Source: Hymenolepis diminuta
Taxonomy: Eukaryota; Platyhelminthes; Cestoda; Cyclophyllidea; Hymenolepididae
DNA length: 64,000 bases
Reading direction: 5' to 3'
Assembly: GCA_900708905.1 (NCBI GenBank)
Contig: CAADRB010000015.1
Location: forward strand, 1,530,899 to 1,594,898
Below are positions 1 through 11,600 of this stretch, in pieces. Each line of letters opens with the position of its first letter. Position 1 is the stretch's first letter. The position numbers and the translations under genes were made by a program. Under the pieces are notes generated by a model that made no database searches, had not been told where the DNA came from, and saw nothing but the letters and a program-made list of their open reading frames with translations.

Positions 1-27
1 ACATACAACCAATTACGATATCTCTAA

Positions 28-39
28 CTCTCTCTCTCT
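28..39. repeat. (CT)n microsatellite
   Basis: Six CT units in the CT-rich first 60 bases. Confidence 0.7.
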
Positions 40-3000
40 GTTCATTCTTTTTCCGTGTTTTGATGTTCGCATCCCGTCCATTATTTCTTTTTGTGAACTT
101 TTTTACTATATCTCCGCCTGTATCTTGTGTACTCCATTGTGAACTGAACTTGCAGTTCGCTTTGTGTAGAACTATTTATGTATACTAGCTCCTTTCGGAC
201 AGTGATTTCGCGGACTTTTGTGGCGTATTCTCCTCTTTTCTTGGTATTTTTGTGTGGAGATGGCGTCTACTACTGGGCTCATTTTTGTGATTCTTTTCTC
301 TATTGATTCTATCACAATTGTGAGTGTCATTTCACTTTTGCACTAAAGCGCCTTGTGTAGAAGGTCTTTTTCCTGCATAGTCAGTTTTTCGGGTTCAATT
401 GGTTTTCAAATCCATTTGTTAAGGGAAAGACTATTTTACTTAGGACTGTAATAGGAAGCTGAATCGGATTTGTTAGATGTACCTAAACGAAATTCACCGA
501 ATTGTCGACTATTGGATTTCTGCCCTCATGGTTGCAACGTTGGCGAGGTTGCATAGACCTGGTGCGCGAGGGCTGTGAATTTCGTTCAGATGCGCTAAGA
601 ATAATCTATTTAACTTTCTGTCGATTTCCCCATGTATTTTGCAAGGATTTGTCATTTGAATTTCAGCCGTTGTTCATTTTTTCTGTTAGGCACTTTCCGA
701 TTTCCAATGAGGAATATTCCTAGTATTTGTGCTTCACTCAAAATAATCTTCCTTTGTCTAGAGCAGATTTGAGATTTATCTCCCCACCTTTTAAGTACTC
801 GCCTCAGATTTTGAATAATCACGCACACTTCACTTTAAAGTCAGTTAGTGGGTGTTTAATGCTTCTTATCTTTGAAAATATATACAAAATTAACACCTGT
901 ATGCTAGATACTTTATGTGTAGGGTCGTATTCTAACATTAAACAATATTGGAAGATTTAGAACCAGTTTGTGCATGAAAACCATGCGAACTGTAAAGAAT
1001 TGTGCAGTTATCTCGATAGATTTTTGCATACAGATGCTAAACGAGCAGGAGAAAAATAACATTTGAGATCGGTGCCACTCGCTACTAATCAAGACAGTAG
1101 GTGGAACCCTTCGTATTCCTATTGCCGAAGAAGCTATTTGTGATTTAGTGTACCCTTAGGCCTATACCTCAGTAAGCTCTCAAATACTGGTGAATAAGAA
1201 TGGAAGGAGTAGGTGTTTGCTCAAACTTTTCAGAGGTTAAATGGTATATTGAGAAATGCTGACGCTCAGTAATTAAGAATTTATCTGAGCCAATAGGGAT
1301 GCAAGAAAATGCACGCGTGGGTGAAAATGGCAGTTGAAATGGAGATGTGAAATTCAAAAATTTGTTAAAATCAAGTTTAAAGCCAGTAAAATGAGATTAA
1401 GAGAGGAATCATTATTTGGAGGAATAGAGACGTAATCCTAAAAGTCTGTCTTCAAAAAGTTGGTGATGTAGTGGTCATTCCACCAAGTTGGAGACTACGA
1501 GGTTATCGTTCATCGGTGTTGAGAACCGATCTTTTCCCTAGTTATTTATCACGTTTATAATCTATATGGTGCTTCGTTAGAATGTCTATTTTGATTTTTA
1601 AGAAGGAAAATCACTTATTTCTTATGTCATAGACAGAACCCGCAAGGTCATGCAACAAAGAAATGGTGACGTTGAAAGTTAATTCTTTATAAAATATCTA
1701 TTTCATTTCTAAATCCTTCTATAGTTCATGAAAAAACGTTTCTGATTAGAAATCGATTAGGTTTTTGTAGCGGGGAATCTTTCATAAATATATGGTGATC
1801 AAGGCTGGTGAGTTCGGTTGACAGGAGTTCCCAGTTTATTGATTATTTCATCAACGAAGAATATAAAATACGGAGGTTTAATCTACCAAATTCTACCAAA
1901 TAGCCCGCCGTAGAAGCTGGAAGTTACTGTACCATGTAATTATGGAAAAATCCGCGTGTATGAGGAGTCTGTATTTAGAAGTTGGGTTCGCTGTTCCTAA
2001 TCAATTAGATTTTATTGAAGAAATTGCGCCTTCTTTCTACCTTTCCCGTTAGACTGCGAGTGGTAGTCAAAATAAATTATAGATTTTAATGCCGTATCTT
2101 AGCAATAAATTTTTTTGAAGGTTTAAAGTCGATTTGCTTGGAAATTATGGTGACCACAAAGATTTCGGGTGCAACAGTAGTGCAGTTGTCTAAGTTTGTA
2201 TGCATATGTTGAGCGAGTGGCAGATAGATGGCTTATTAGCGATTCGTCACCACTCGCTGCTATCGAAAACGATGAGCAGAGCTACATATGTATCCCATTT
2301 ATAAAGGAATCTGGTGTTGTTTTCTGCTCTAAAAAACTCTCAAAATCTAAGAACTCTGGATGTGTACTCTTACTCCGGCTTTTAAACGTCGATATGACAC
2401 GATAGAGTGAAATTGTCATTAAAAATACAGGGGCTTAACTTCTTAACTGTCTAGCTTAACTGCCCATACGAAAGTATGGACGTAATTGTGAGTTAACAAA
2501 GAAGACGATGAGTAACTTAAACTAGTGGGTTTAGCTAGCCGTGAAATCGATACAGTAAGTTTACAGGAGAAATGAGGACTAAGTAGCTGTTTTCCTACAA
2601 AAAATTACCACGAAGGTATACTTTAACATTCAGGTTATAAGACGCTTTGTTAAAATGTTTATTTTCATTCAGCAAGTAAATTCATTTGGTTCACATATTG
2701 AAAGATTTAAACAAATCCACAGGGCACAAAAGAGGATAAAGGAGGAATCTGACGCTAACTATTACAGGTCCTGGACTCCTTTCAATCATGCCGGTTTCCA
2801 TTTCAGTTACTTCAACTGAAGGTAAACTTAACTGATTTGAGAGCAGATTTAAAATTGTTCTGTGGAACATATGGTGGTCTTGTTGGAAAAGTTAGATGTT
2901 CAACTGATTTCACCTGATTATAATTCAAGGAGTTGTCTACCGATCTGAATATTTAATGCCTAGAGTGGTAGTTGAATATTATTAAAACGGATCGTTTCAG

Positions 3001-3703
3001 AAAATCGGTAAATACGCAGAGATTAGAATTAGAAATTGATCCTGTTTAAAAGTTGATTGATCAGAAGTGGGTTAATAGGTTATTTTTTTCTCTTCTATAT
3101 ATCCTACTCTACTACCAGTGCTGAGCAAAGTGAACTATATGTAGGGGTTTGCCATAGCTAGTTGCAAATCATTTTGTAGAGTAGTATCGCTTAGTGGTGG
3201 CTGTTAAATTAACCTAATCCCAACTCCAATAATCCAGATTTCCAGATGAGCAGGTATAGTGGCAAAAAGTTAAAAGTGAACAATTGATATTAGACAGTAT
3301 CGTCCATTTTTATAATCTTGAATAGAATTCATAAGAGTTCGGAGAGCTGGATTTATCAATTACTATTCTCCAGCCATTCACATAACTCAGCTTTTTTTAT
3401 TAACAGAGTGTTAGTTAAGAAAAGATTCCCATCGAGTTATCAATATTTTGTTTCATTCCTCCAGGTTTGGACGGGTCGTTAGAACAATGGCAGTCACCGA
3501 AGATAGTGGCAATAGGGGATAAAGGCCAGTACTCATTAGGAAGAATGGGATTAATATCTGCAGGACTCTAGAAGTACCAGAATCGATAAAAAATGGATTA
3601 AGGCTGTGATTTAGTTTTTTGCGCTGTTAAAACGAGCGGAGGAAAATCAATTTTATTATGAGATTAATGAGAACATCCTAAATCTAATGGTAAGCTGCAA
3701 TTG

Positions 3704-3775
3704 TGTTTATTGTATCCTGTTTATTGAGGATACTGTTTCACCGTATCCTCACCGTATTTATTCACCGTTTATTGA
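3704..3775. repeat. short imperfect tandem repeat (TGTTTATTG / CACCGTAT units)
   Basis: Several near-copies of TGTTTATTG, GTATCCT and TTCACCGT alternate over about 70 bp. It looks like local slippage or unequal duplication, with no gene context. Confidence 0.55.
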
Positions 3776-3949
3776 GAAATTGGAAGTATGATTGTTTCAG
3801 TTATGGTGTTTCTCGTTTCATCCATGGCTAATGGGTTAAGCAATTCAAGTTCAATTTTTTACATGAAAGAGATCATTGCGTTGAGGTCATTCAACAATTT
3901 TTGATTTCGGCGAAGGGACAGAATTCTAGGGGAAATTTGGCACAAGTTT

Positions 3950-4260
3950 GAGTTGTTCTTACAAGAAACTCAAATTCTATCATTCTTCTTATTGATTAGA
4001 ATTAACCAGTTTGGTAAGCCATCTGTGTATCTTATTGTTCACCAGTGGGCAGACTGGCATACAGACAACTGCAAAACAGAACGGAGTCAGCAACACCGAG
4101 TATTTCCAACCGTTAAATAATGATAATATCGCATCGGTTTAATTCGAAGTACGTTTACCTGTTGGGTTTCAATGACCGAGAGATAAATTGAAGTTCTGCT
4201 TCTCTTATTTCTTGGTGCTTCTTAACTCGTTCAGGTCTTCTCTACTTTGCTGCTGCAACA
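3950..4260 (+). repeat. dispersed repeat family C, copy 1
   Basis: About 310 bp related to 4893-5200. Shared points in order: AAACTCAAATT.TATCATTC, TAGAATTAACCAGTTTGGT, ATCAGCAGCGCC/GTCAGCAACACC followed by (A)GTATTTCCA, TCGTTCAGGTC and GCTGCAA. No coding capacity seen. Confidence 0.65.
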
Positions 4261-4497
4261 GATATATCATCTTTATAAAAATTGTCATGGTAAGATCGCG
4301 TAAGCTGTTTTATATCCTGTGAGATCACCCTGCTTATACAACCTTTGGGATAAAATTAATTGGATTACCAAAACCGAGCATAATGAAGTAACCAGTCATG
4401 AGAAACTGAAAATCGTGGACAGGAATTTGTTCTGTAATCCAAGAGACAAAACGTAAAATTTGAATTTTAGAAGGTAAACTAACCACTATTGAACAAT

Positions 4498-4630
4498 ACA
4501 AATCCAGAAGTCAAATGACGTAACACTTTTCAATATCTTGACTATATTCTCAACAAAATTTCTATCCCCCTTTATCCCTTTTTGGATTTACCGTCAGTTG
4601 CTTTTCCAAAAGTTGCAAATCTGTTTATCT
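4498..4630 (+). repeat. interspersed repeat family A, copy 7 (degenerate 3' part)
   Basis: Recognisable pieces: AATCCAGAAGTCAAATGACGTAACAC, ATATCTTGACTATATTCTCAACA, and GATTTACCGTCAGTTGCTTTTCC. More diverged than the others; assignment rests on order of motifs. Confidence 0.5.
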
Positions 4631-4892
4631 TGTTGTGGCTTACAATGCAAAGATAATGATTTCCACAGATGATGGAAACCCATCCGAAAGTTTTAATAAA
4701 GATTCTCTTTTAAAAAATCTACAGAAAAAGAAAGTTTCTAGAAGGCATTGTATCTATCCAAAATCGAATCCGGGCTCCCCAAATCCATTGAATGTTGCTT
4801 TTGAAATGTTTGAACAGGAGTTATATTGAAACCACCTTAATTAGAAACTGGCATTCTGCCACTCTTTTTGCTAACTAGAATTAAAGCTTTTG

Positions 4893-5200
4893 TGCAAAAC
4901 TCAAATTTTATCATCCATTCATGTTAACTAGAATTAACCAGTTTGGTTGATCATCCACGTCGGTGAATGTTTACCGTTGAGCATCATTCTCGTAATCTCA
5001 GAATTGTTGACTGAGTTATCGACCGCTACAGCATCGCTGCATATAAAGGAATCAGCAGCGCCAAGTATTTCCATTCGGTCATTCTTTCTAAGACCCCACG
5101 CGTCACCTTAATCCTTGTGGTTCTGGGTCTCTAATAACCAACGGGGGAACTTGAGACTGCTTAGTGGATCGTTCAGGTCATTCCTGCTCTACAGCTGCAA
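4893..5200 (+). repeat. dispersed repeat family C, copy 2
   Basis: Second, diverged copy about 940 bp after the first and in the same orientation, with the same landmarks from AAACTCAAATTTTATCATCC to CTACAGCTGCAA. A degenerate family A piece lies between the two copies. Confidence 0.65.
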
Positions 5201-6460
5201 GTAATAAAAGGTTCGTCATCTCCATATGCAATAGATAACCATCGAAAGGATTTATCAATAAATCTCTAATAATCAACAGAGAAATTTTCCAGCAATAACA
5301 TTATTTTGATTTATAAACCACTCTAGTTCTTTTCTTTCGGAAAAGGTTGATGACTGCTAACTTAAATCAGCCATCCTTTTAATTCGAAGACGGACTCCTT
5401 TAGTAAGATTCGTTCTTCTGAAAATCACTCTAAGAATTCATTAGCAAAGATGTAGGTATAAGTCTAACTTCAATTCTGTTAACAGTTTTAAATCTTTCAG
5501 ATATAAACGATGCAGATTTTATCAATTTCAGAATGAATTAGTGCTAGAAATGTGTTTCTTTCATTCCTATTTTCGACAATGGAATTTATTAACATGGCGG
5601 TCAGACAAGAATTTTAATTACATCGATTTTCATATAACCCACTTTTGCGTTAAGATCAGTAAGAATTATCCCGTTTTTAATACTCGGTATGCTACCTTCT
5701 CCTCTTTGTTTATGCCATCATAACTTGTATTGCTATGAAGCACTTTTTCAGTGACTTATCAGAACAAGATGTCAGACTGCTTGCTAGCAAATTTTACCTA
5801 TACAGAAACATTGACTTGCTCTATCGTGCTTTCTTCAGTCACTTCGCTTAAAGTACTTACATTCAGGCTTTTTCTACTTACTCACAACTGAGCTTCAGAG
5901 AATTAAATTGATTGATGCGCTGGGCTTGCAAGTACTTAAATTAATATTTACTAATGGACATTAGTGCCCTAGCTTTTGGTGATCTAATGAGCATCCTAAA
6001 TTTATCGCCAGTCACCGCCACGACTCTGAAGATTTTCAAGATTATGGCTTAGGGGCTCATCTTAAAATATTAATGGGCTCTTATTCTGATAATCCTGAAT
6101 AAGGCGCAAACGTCTGCAATCAGAACAGATAACAACTCTTGCTAACTATTCGAGGTAAAAGTAATCGATCCAGCTTGAAATTTACCCGCCAGATAGATTA
6201 TCAGTGTATCTTCCATGTTTTCGATTTATAAATTTGTAAACAATGCCTCTTCAACACCTATTTCTGCAATTAGTTGATGGCCAGTCTCACGGCAATCCCC
6301 CAGAGACGACTTTTTCGCATCTCCAGATGTGATGGACACCTGCGAAATTAACACGTGCTCACAGGTAAACACGTGAAGTGTATGGCGATAACTATTTCTT
6401 TGCTCCGATCTACAGTGCTTTGGGCGCCCATGTCGGAGTTTATAGCGCATCGATGCCATC

Positions 6461-6753
6461 NNNNNNNNNNNNNNNNNNNNNNNNNNNNNNNNNNNNNNNN
6501 NNNNNNNNNNNNNNNNNNNNNNNNNNNNNNNNNNNNNNNNNNNNNNNNNNNNNNNNNNNNNNNNNNNNNNNNNNNNNNNNNNNNNNNNNNNNNNNNNNNN
6601 NNNNNNNNNNNNNNNNNNNNNNNNNNNNNNNNNNNNNNNNNNNNNNNNNNNNNNNNNNNNNNNNNNNNNNNNNNNNNNNNNNNNNNNNNNNNNNNNNNNN
6701 NNNNNNNNNNNNNNNNNNNNNNNNNNNNNNNNNNNNNNNNNNNNNNNNNNNNN
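6461..6753. other. assembly gap (293 N)
   Basis: Run of unknown bases; open frames reported across it are meaningless. The bases just before it are GC-richer than average and contain two CACGTG palindromes 20 bp apart, so a repeat may have broken the assembly here. Confidence 1.
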
Positions 6754-8160
6754 TTCTACTTCAGATAAAATAACTAAAACGCGGTTAGGCGAGGATATTT
6801 AAACGGTTTAATGAACTCCAACGAAATGGCTTTTACACTTAACATCTATTTTCAGTTTTCAGTTGAATTTTAGCAGTATGAATTAACAGCAACACGCTTC
6901 ATTGCTAGAATGCAGCACGAAGTTATTAATTACTAATATGAAAATTGCACTTATTACTACGTTTTACGAAGATTTGCTTTCCTAAATTTGATAGACCGTA
7001 ATTTAAACGCTATTAGCATTGCTTGCAAGCTGTAACAAGTAAGGACAATGAGATAACTTCACTACTGCCATGGAGTGCCGAAAACGAGGAACTGTCAGTT
7101 CAGAGATATCCTCTCAAGTGATAATTGACCTCCAAAGCATGAACTATATAAACTAATAAATTAAACGTCTTTCCAAATGTTACTTTCACTATGTGTATTT
7201 ATTTTAATTTGTGCACAAGATCTACGGAAAATGGTCGGTCAATGTTCGTATCTGATGTTGGATGGAAAATTTACAGGAAAATACGGGCAGGTCGAGTCCC
7301 TCTTATCGTCATAGTTACAAAGTGGCTGGTTTGTTGAAGATAAAATTTGCCGCTATTACAAGTCATATCCGTTCTCCCTAAGTCTCCAACTCTTATACGA
7401 CAAATATTCTGAGAATTATCTAAATTCAAGAAAAATTTTTGGAAATATTTGCGACCTTGAATTTACATCAGTAATTGCCGTTGCATAATTAACAAATAGC
7501 ACAAAAAATTCTCTAAATATTCGAAATTTTTATCTTCAGAAGTTGATTACTTCCATATTTCTTTAATTAATTGGGATCTTTTCCTCTTTATTGTTTAACC
7601 ACAGATAAAAATGGTTTGTTGTTTGATTGAGGGATTAATTTTTTTTCTTTCTTTCACTAATTCGTAGAACTCTTATTTCAAACTTGCTAAGTAGTTGAAT
7701 TGATCTGGTAAAAAACGGCACATGTTAAAACCGTCGTATGTGGCGTCCAGCAAATGCAAGCCTGTACTTGCATCTGTTAGAGTAGGTAAGGGGGGAGGAG
7801 AATTAATAGGGTTTGTGAATCAGACCGGTTCTCTCAAACTCTTGCAATTAACCCGCCTATTTAGATTTAAAGTGTGCAGTCTCCTTAATATACCATCTGC
7901 TGAGACTTATTCAGAGATAATGAAAGGAGAGTACTACTGTATTATAAATAGAAAATAGAATTCAAGTGGATCGATAAAGGTACAATGGCATTCTCACTAA
8001 AATGTATTTGAGGGCTATAGTTGTATGATAGAATAACGCACCAGAATGCTAAATAAATTGAAATGCACTGCTCGTATTTCTTTCTTTTTTGGTAGCAGAT
8101 GAAGGAGGTGAAAGTTGGGATTGACAAAACAGAAATCAATAGAAACACAGAAGTACCTGT

Positions 8161-8274
8161 GTTTAAAGAGAACGCATCCAGGCAAGCGAATAAAAATAGG
8201 AAATCGATGCAAAAACAGTTTAAAGATAACGCATCCAGGTTCGTGAATGTGTATGGAAATCATGTAAGAATATG
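8161..8274. repeat. 57-bp tandem duplication (two units)
   Basis: Units 8161-8217 and 8218-8274 both begin GTTTAAAGA and share AACGCATCCAGG, then GGAAATC further on. They have diverged at roughly a quarter of positions. A 60-codon open frame crosses both units, which makes the peptide look repetitive, but there is no other coding evidence. Confidence 0.75.
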
Positions 8275-8309
8275 TATTTGACCATGAATATATATTTACC
8301 TTGATTGAA

Positions 8310-8695
8310 CACAGCTGACGGAGCTCTGTCAACTTAAAATTTTTACCTATCTCATCTTTGATATGCTATAGCTGTAAACTGCGAATATTATATAAGATCA
8401 CTTACTTTCCTAAAAAATGGAGCGGCAAAACTGACCCTTCTCGTATAAACAATATCGGTTAATAAGCAATGGACATTGTAGGCAGGCATTTATTTCATTC
8501 CAGAGGACGAATCATGAAATTTGAATTTTGGAACGCCATTTAGTAAATATTGTTCAATTTGACTCCAAAAAGGAATCTTGGATGCCTTGACGCTACCCTC
8601 TGTATCTTTTTGATCCCCTCTCCCTTACCATTTGTTGAACTTACTGTTATTTGATGTCAGTTGTATTGTATTTGTGGGTAATAATAATAATAAAG
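8310..8695 (+). repeat. interspersed repeat family A, copy 1
   Basis: Shares with the other A copies a series of landmarks in the same order: an ATCTCATCT..TGCTAT segment, AATGGACATTGTAG, GAGGACGAATCATGAAATTTGAATTTTGG, TTGACGCT..CTCTGTATCTTTTTGAT, and TTTGTTGAACTTACTGTTATTTGATGTCAGTTG. It ends in a TAA/ATA microsatellite at 8679-8694, a common tail for non-autonomous elements. No open frame is conserved between copies. Confidence 0.75.
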
Positions 8696-11600
8696 AATTT
8701 GTATCACTAGAGATGTGAAAGTTGTCGGTCAAACTCGTCAATGGTATTATCAAATAATGTTTTGTATTCGGGGTTTTAATAGCGTAGAAGTCAGTTTTGA
8801 GACAACGGGTATATGTTAATTCGCTAAGGAGCCGTTTATAAAAAATTTCATAAAGAGTAAGATAACGTTCAGATATAATAATAACTGTCTAAAGCATTTT
8901 TCTGATAGGACTTAATTACTTTTTTTAGACCTGTTTATCAGTTAATTTGATCCGATATAAAACTGCACTTCCTGAAGTTGAGGTATGCAACCTCCAGATG
9001 ATAAGTGTTTCTTGCATTCACCTCTTGAAGTATGGGAAGTAGAGGTATGTTTAAACAGTGTATATATCACTATAAAGCAATTCTCATATCCTCCAGTGGG
9101 TTGAAAATATAACCTGATATCTGATTTTTCTGCCTTCATAAGTAAGATGTTGCCACATCTTTTGAAGTTTTTAGATTGAAAAATTATTTCCGACTGCAAT
9201 TCTTACCCTTTAATCATAGAATTTCAATCATATATAAAAAGTTTATCTGATCCACCTTGAATAAAGGAAAAAGCATGGAAATGTACGCCTGCAAACCCAT
9301 TTCACCAAGCTTCCAAATTATTCTAATAATATCAGTGTAGTTGAATTATGCTTCACGCAGCCGATACTCCATAAGTGGAACTAATACAAGCAAATACTAG
9401 CAACACCTTTTGGAGTTTTACTTTCTTAGAAATCTAGTTTTCCAGTATTTATTGGTTGGCATGAATACAACAAGTCCAAATTTCAATGTCAGTTCTAGAG
9501 TATTATCCTAGAAGGAAATGTAGCGTCCCGATAAAAAGGGGCATTTCGAAGATGAATTTTGTTTAAATGTATTTTATTTTGTTTTAAAATAGTATTCATC
9601 ATTTCACTTGCTAAAAATCACAAACATTAATAATTATAGCAAAAATGATTAAAAAGGAAGTATAGTGACACAAAAATATCACTGATAAAATTTTATTTAG
9701 TCTGATTAGATAAATAATTCGATCACTCGGCTCATTGATGAAAGAGCAATTCTTAATAACTGAGTAAGTTACACCCGTGTGCAATGACACATAAGTTCCC
9801 TTTCCCCACCCTGCCCCATATTTCCTGGAGGATGACTTAATACAAATCACTCTTTTGGAGATCTAGGGTTTACGAAAGCTATGTCGCTCACATCCGGATT
9901 TGATATTAAATTAGGCGATTCAGATTTGGTCAACATTTGCGAGGCTCCTCTCACCCAAATAACAAAATTACAAATCGATCACAATGCACAAATTTCCTCT
10001 CTAACTCCAAGTATTAGATGGAAATATCAAAAAAGGAAAAGATAATATGTTTAGCCATGTTTTTAAAGCTCATCCACGATGGCCCCTGCCTTTAGTGATC
10101 GTACCATTTGTGTGGTAATTGAATGAAGAATGGAGTAGCAGTGGAATGAACACCGAAAGAGGGAAATTATTTATAGAATATATCGAATGAAAGTATAATA
10201 CAACGTTTTCGAAGAGGACTCAAGAATGCATAAATAGAGTTGCACGACATGCGAGAGATCGACAGGATAGAAATGGTAAAATAGTTTAAACTATTGGAAA
10301 AATAGATACAAGCATGGATGTAAACGTGTCCGGGCACGTGATTGGATAAAGAGTGTAAATTAAAAATTGATAGTTGTTTTTCTCCATAGATTTTAGTTGA
10401 AAATTATAATCGAATTAGAACCCTGAGATCTTGAGTTCAACTTTTATGGATTATCAGCGCTATTGATTTGTAGTCTCGTGTAAAAGTGGAGAATTTATAA
10501 TGGTAATAAAAGTTTTAAAAGCCAGTCTTGACACATCAATGTCCTACAACTTTACAGCTGCTGCTAAAACAGTGGGCATTTGAATCTATTTTTATCCCGC
10601 CCTAATTTATATTTTTTTAAGATCCGTATTTTAAATTTTCCTACTCAAATTAAGACGAAAATTCATTGCAGAATACGGATTATCGCACATCAATTTCAGA
10701 ATTATTTAAACTAATCAGTATTTTGGCGAAGTTATACTTTACATCCGGCAATCATATCCTTCGCTTCTTTTTCATTCAAATACAACCCTGTCATTCTATT
10801 TTCCTACTAGTCTCCTTAGACTTTGGGCGTAACACTTCCTTCGCTCTGTTCTGTCCACGACTCATTCATCGATCATTAAAGTACTTATTTATTTTTCCCT
10901 TCAGATCGAGCTATGCTCTGTCACCGAATACGAAACCGACAAATTCTCGATGGTTTCTCTTCTCAGTTCTCTTTCTAGCTTGTGGCAATGAATTTCGTAA
11001 AGATTGTAAGGACAATAACTTAACAGGTTTTCTCTAGCCCTTATTGATACCTCATTACCTGACTATAACGCCTTTAATTTTGCGCTGATTTATACATATT
11101 AATTTTATTTTTCACATTAAATTATTTTTGTTAACTTTCTTAATGACCTTATTTTCCCATTCAAGTGTCATCTTGCTTATTTTGGAAATTATTTTTAACT
11201 TCAACGTAGTTTTTCCAGATTGAAACAGTTAAGGCACTCAAGCTGTAGCTGTTGAAACCCTAAATTCCAGACAAATGCAAAAAGAATAGCAAATTTATTT
11301 ACAATTAGCTTTAAGTGCTACCTATCGATTTCGTAACACTAATTGATTCAAGGTGAAATTCACAGACGTCTTAGTTGCAAGTATCTAAATCTGAAATGGC
11401 TTTAACGTTTGGAATTCGATGAACCTGAATTTTACTAATTTTTTCGAGTAGTTCCTTTTGATGTGATTTTATTTATCGTGATTTGAGTTTTGCTATCCAA
11501 TGCGGCACTCCAGCATTAACCTGGACTGATCTGGGGAACTGTAACCTCTGGATAATTCTGAAACCTCAGTTTAAATCCTCCTCTTTGGGTCGTGGCATAT

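Larger units (their letters stand above)
1..3949. other. no gene recognised
   Basis: AT-rich; the open frames are under 80 codons, without recognisable motifs, codon bias or joinable exons. Only the CT run and the short tandem repeat at 3704-3775 stand out. Confidence 0.6.
5201..8309. other. no gene recognised; contains assembly gap and 57-bp tandem duplication
   Basis: No frame shows similarity to a family I know. Holds the 293-base gap and the duplication at 8161-8274. Confidence 0.6.

Noticed and set aside
6355..6773. Frames of 131-137 codons around 6.4-6.8 kb
   Set aside because: They consist mostly of the N gap; no real sequence supports them.
10666..11037. 123-codon plus-strand frame, longest in the left flank without N
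   Set aside because: No motif, no homologous family recognised, T-rich composition explains its hydrophobic residues, and no splice or promoter context.
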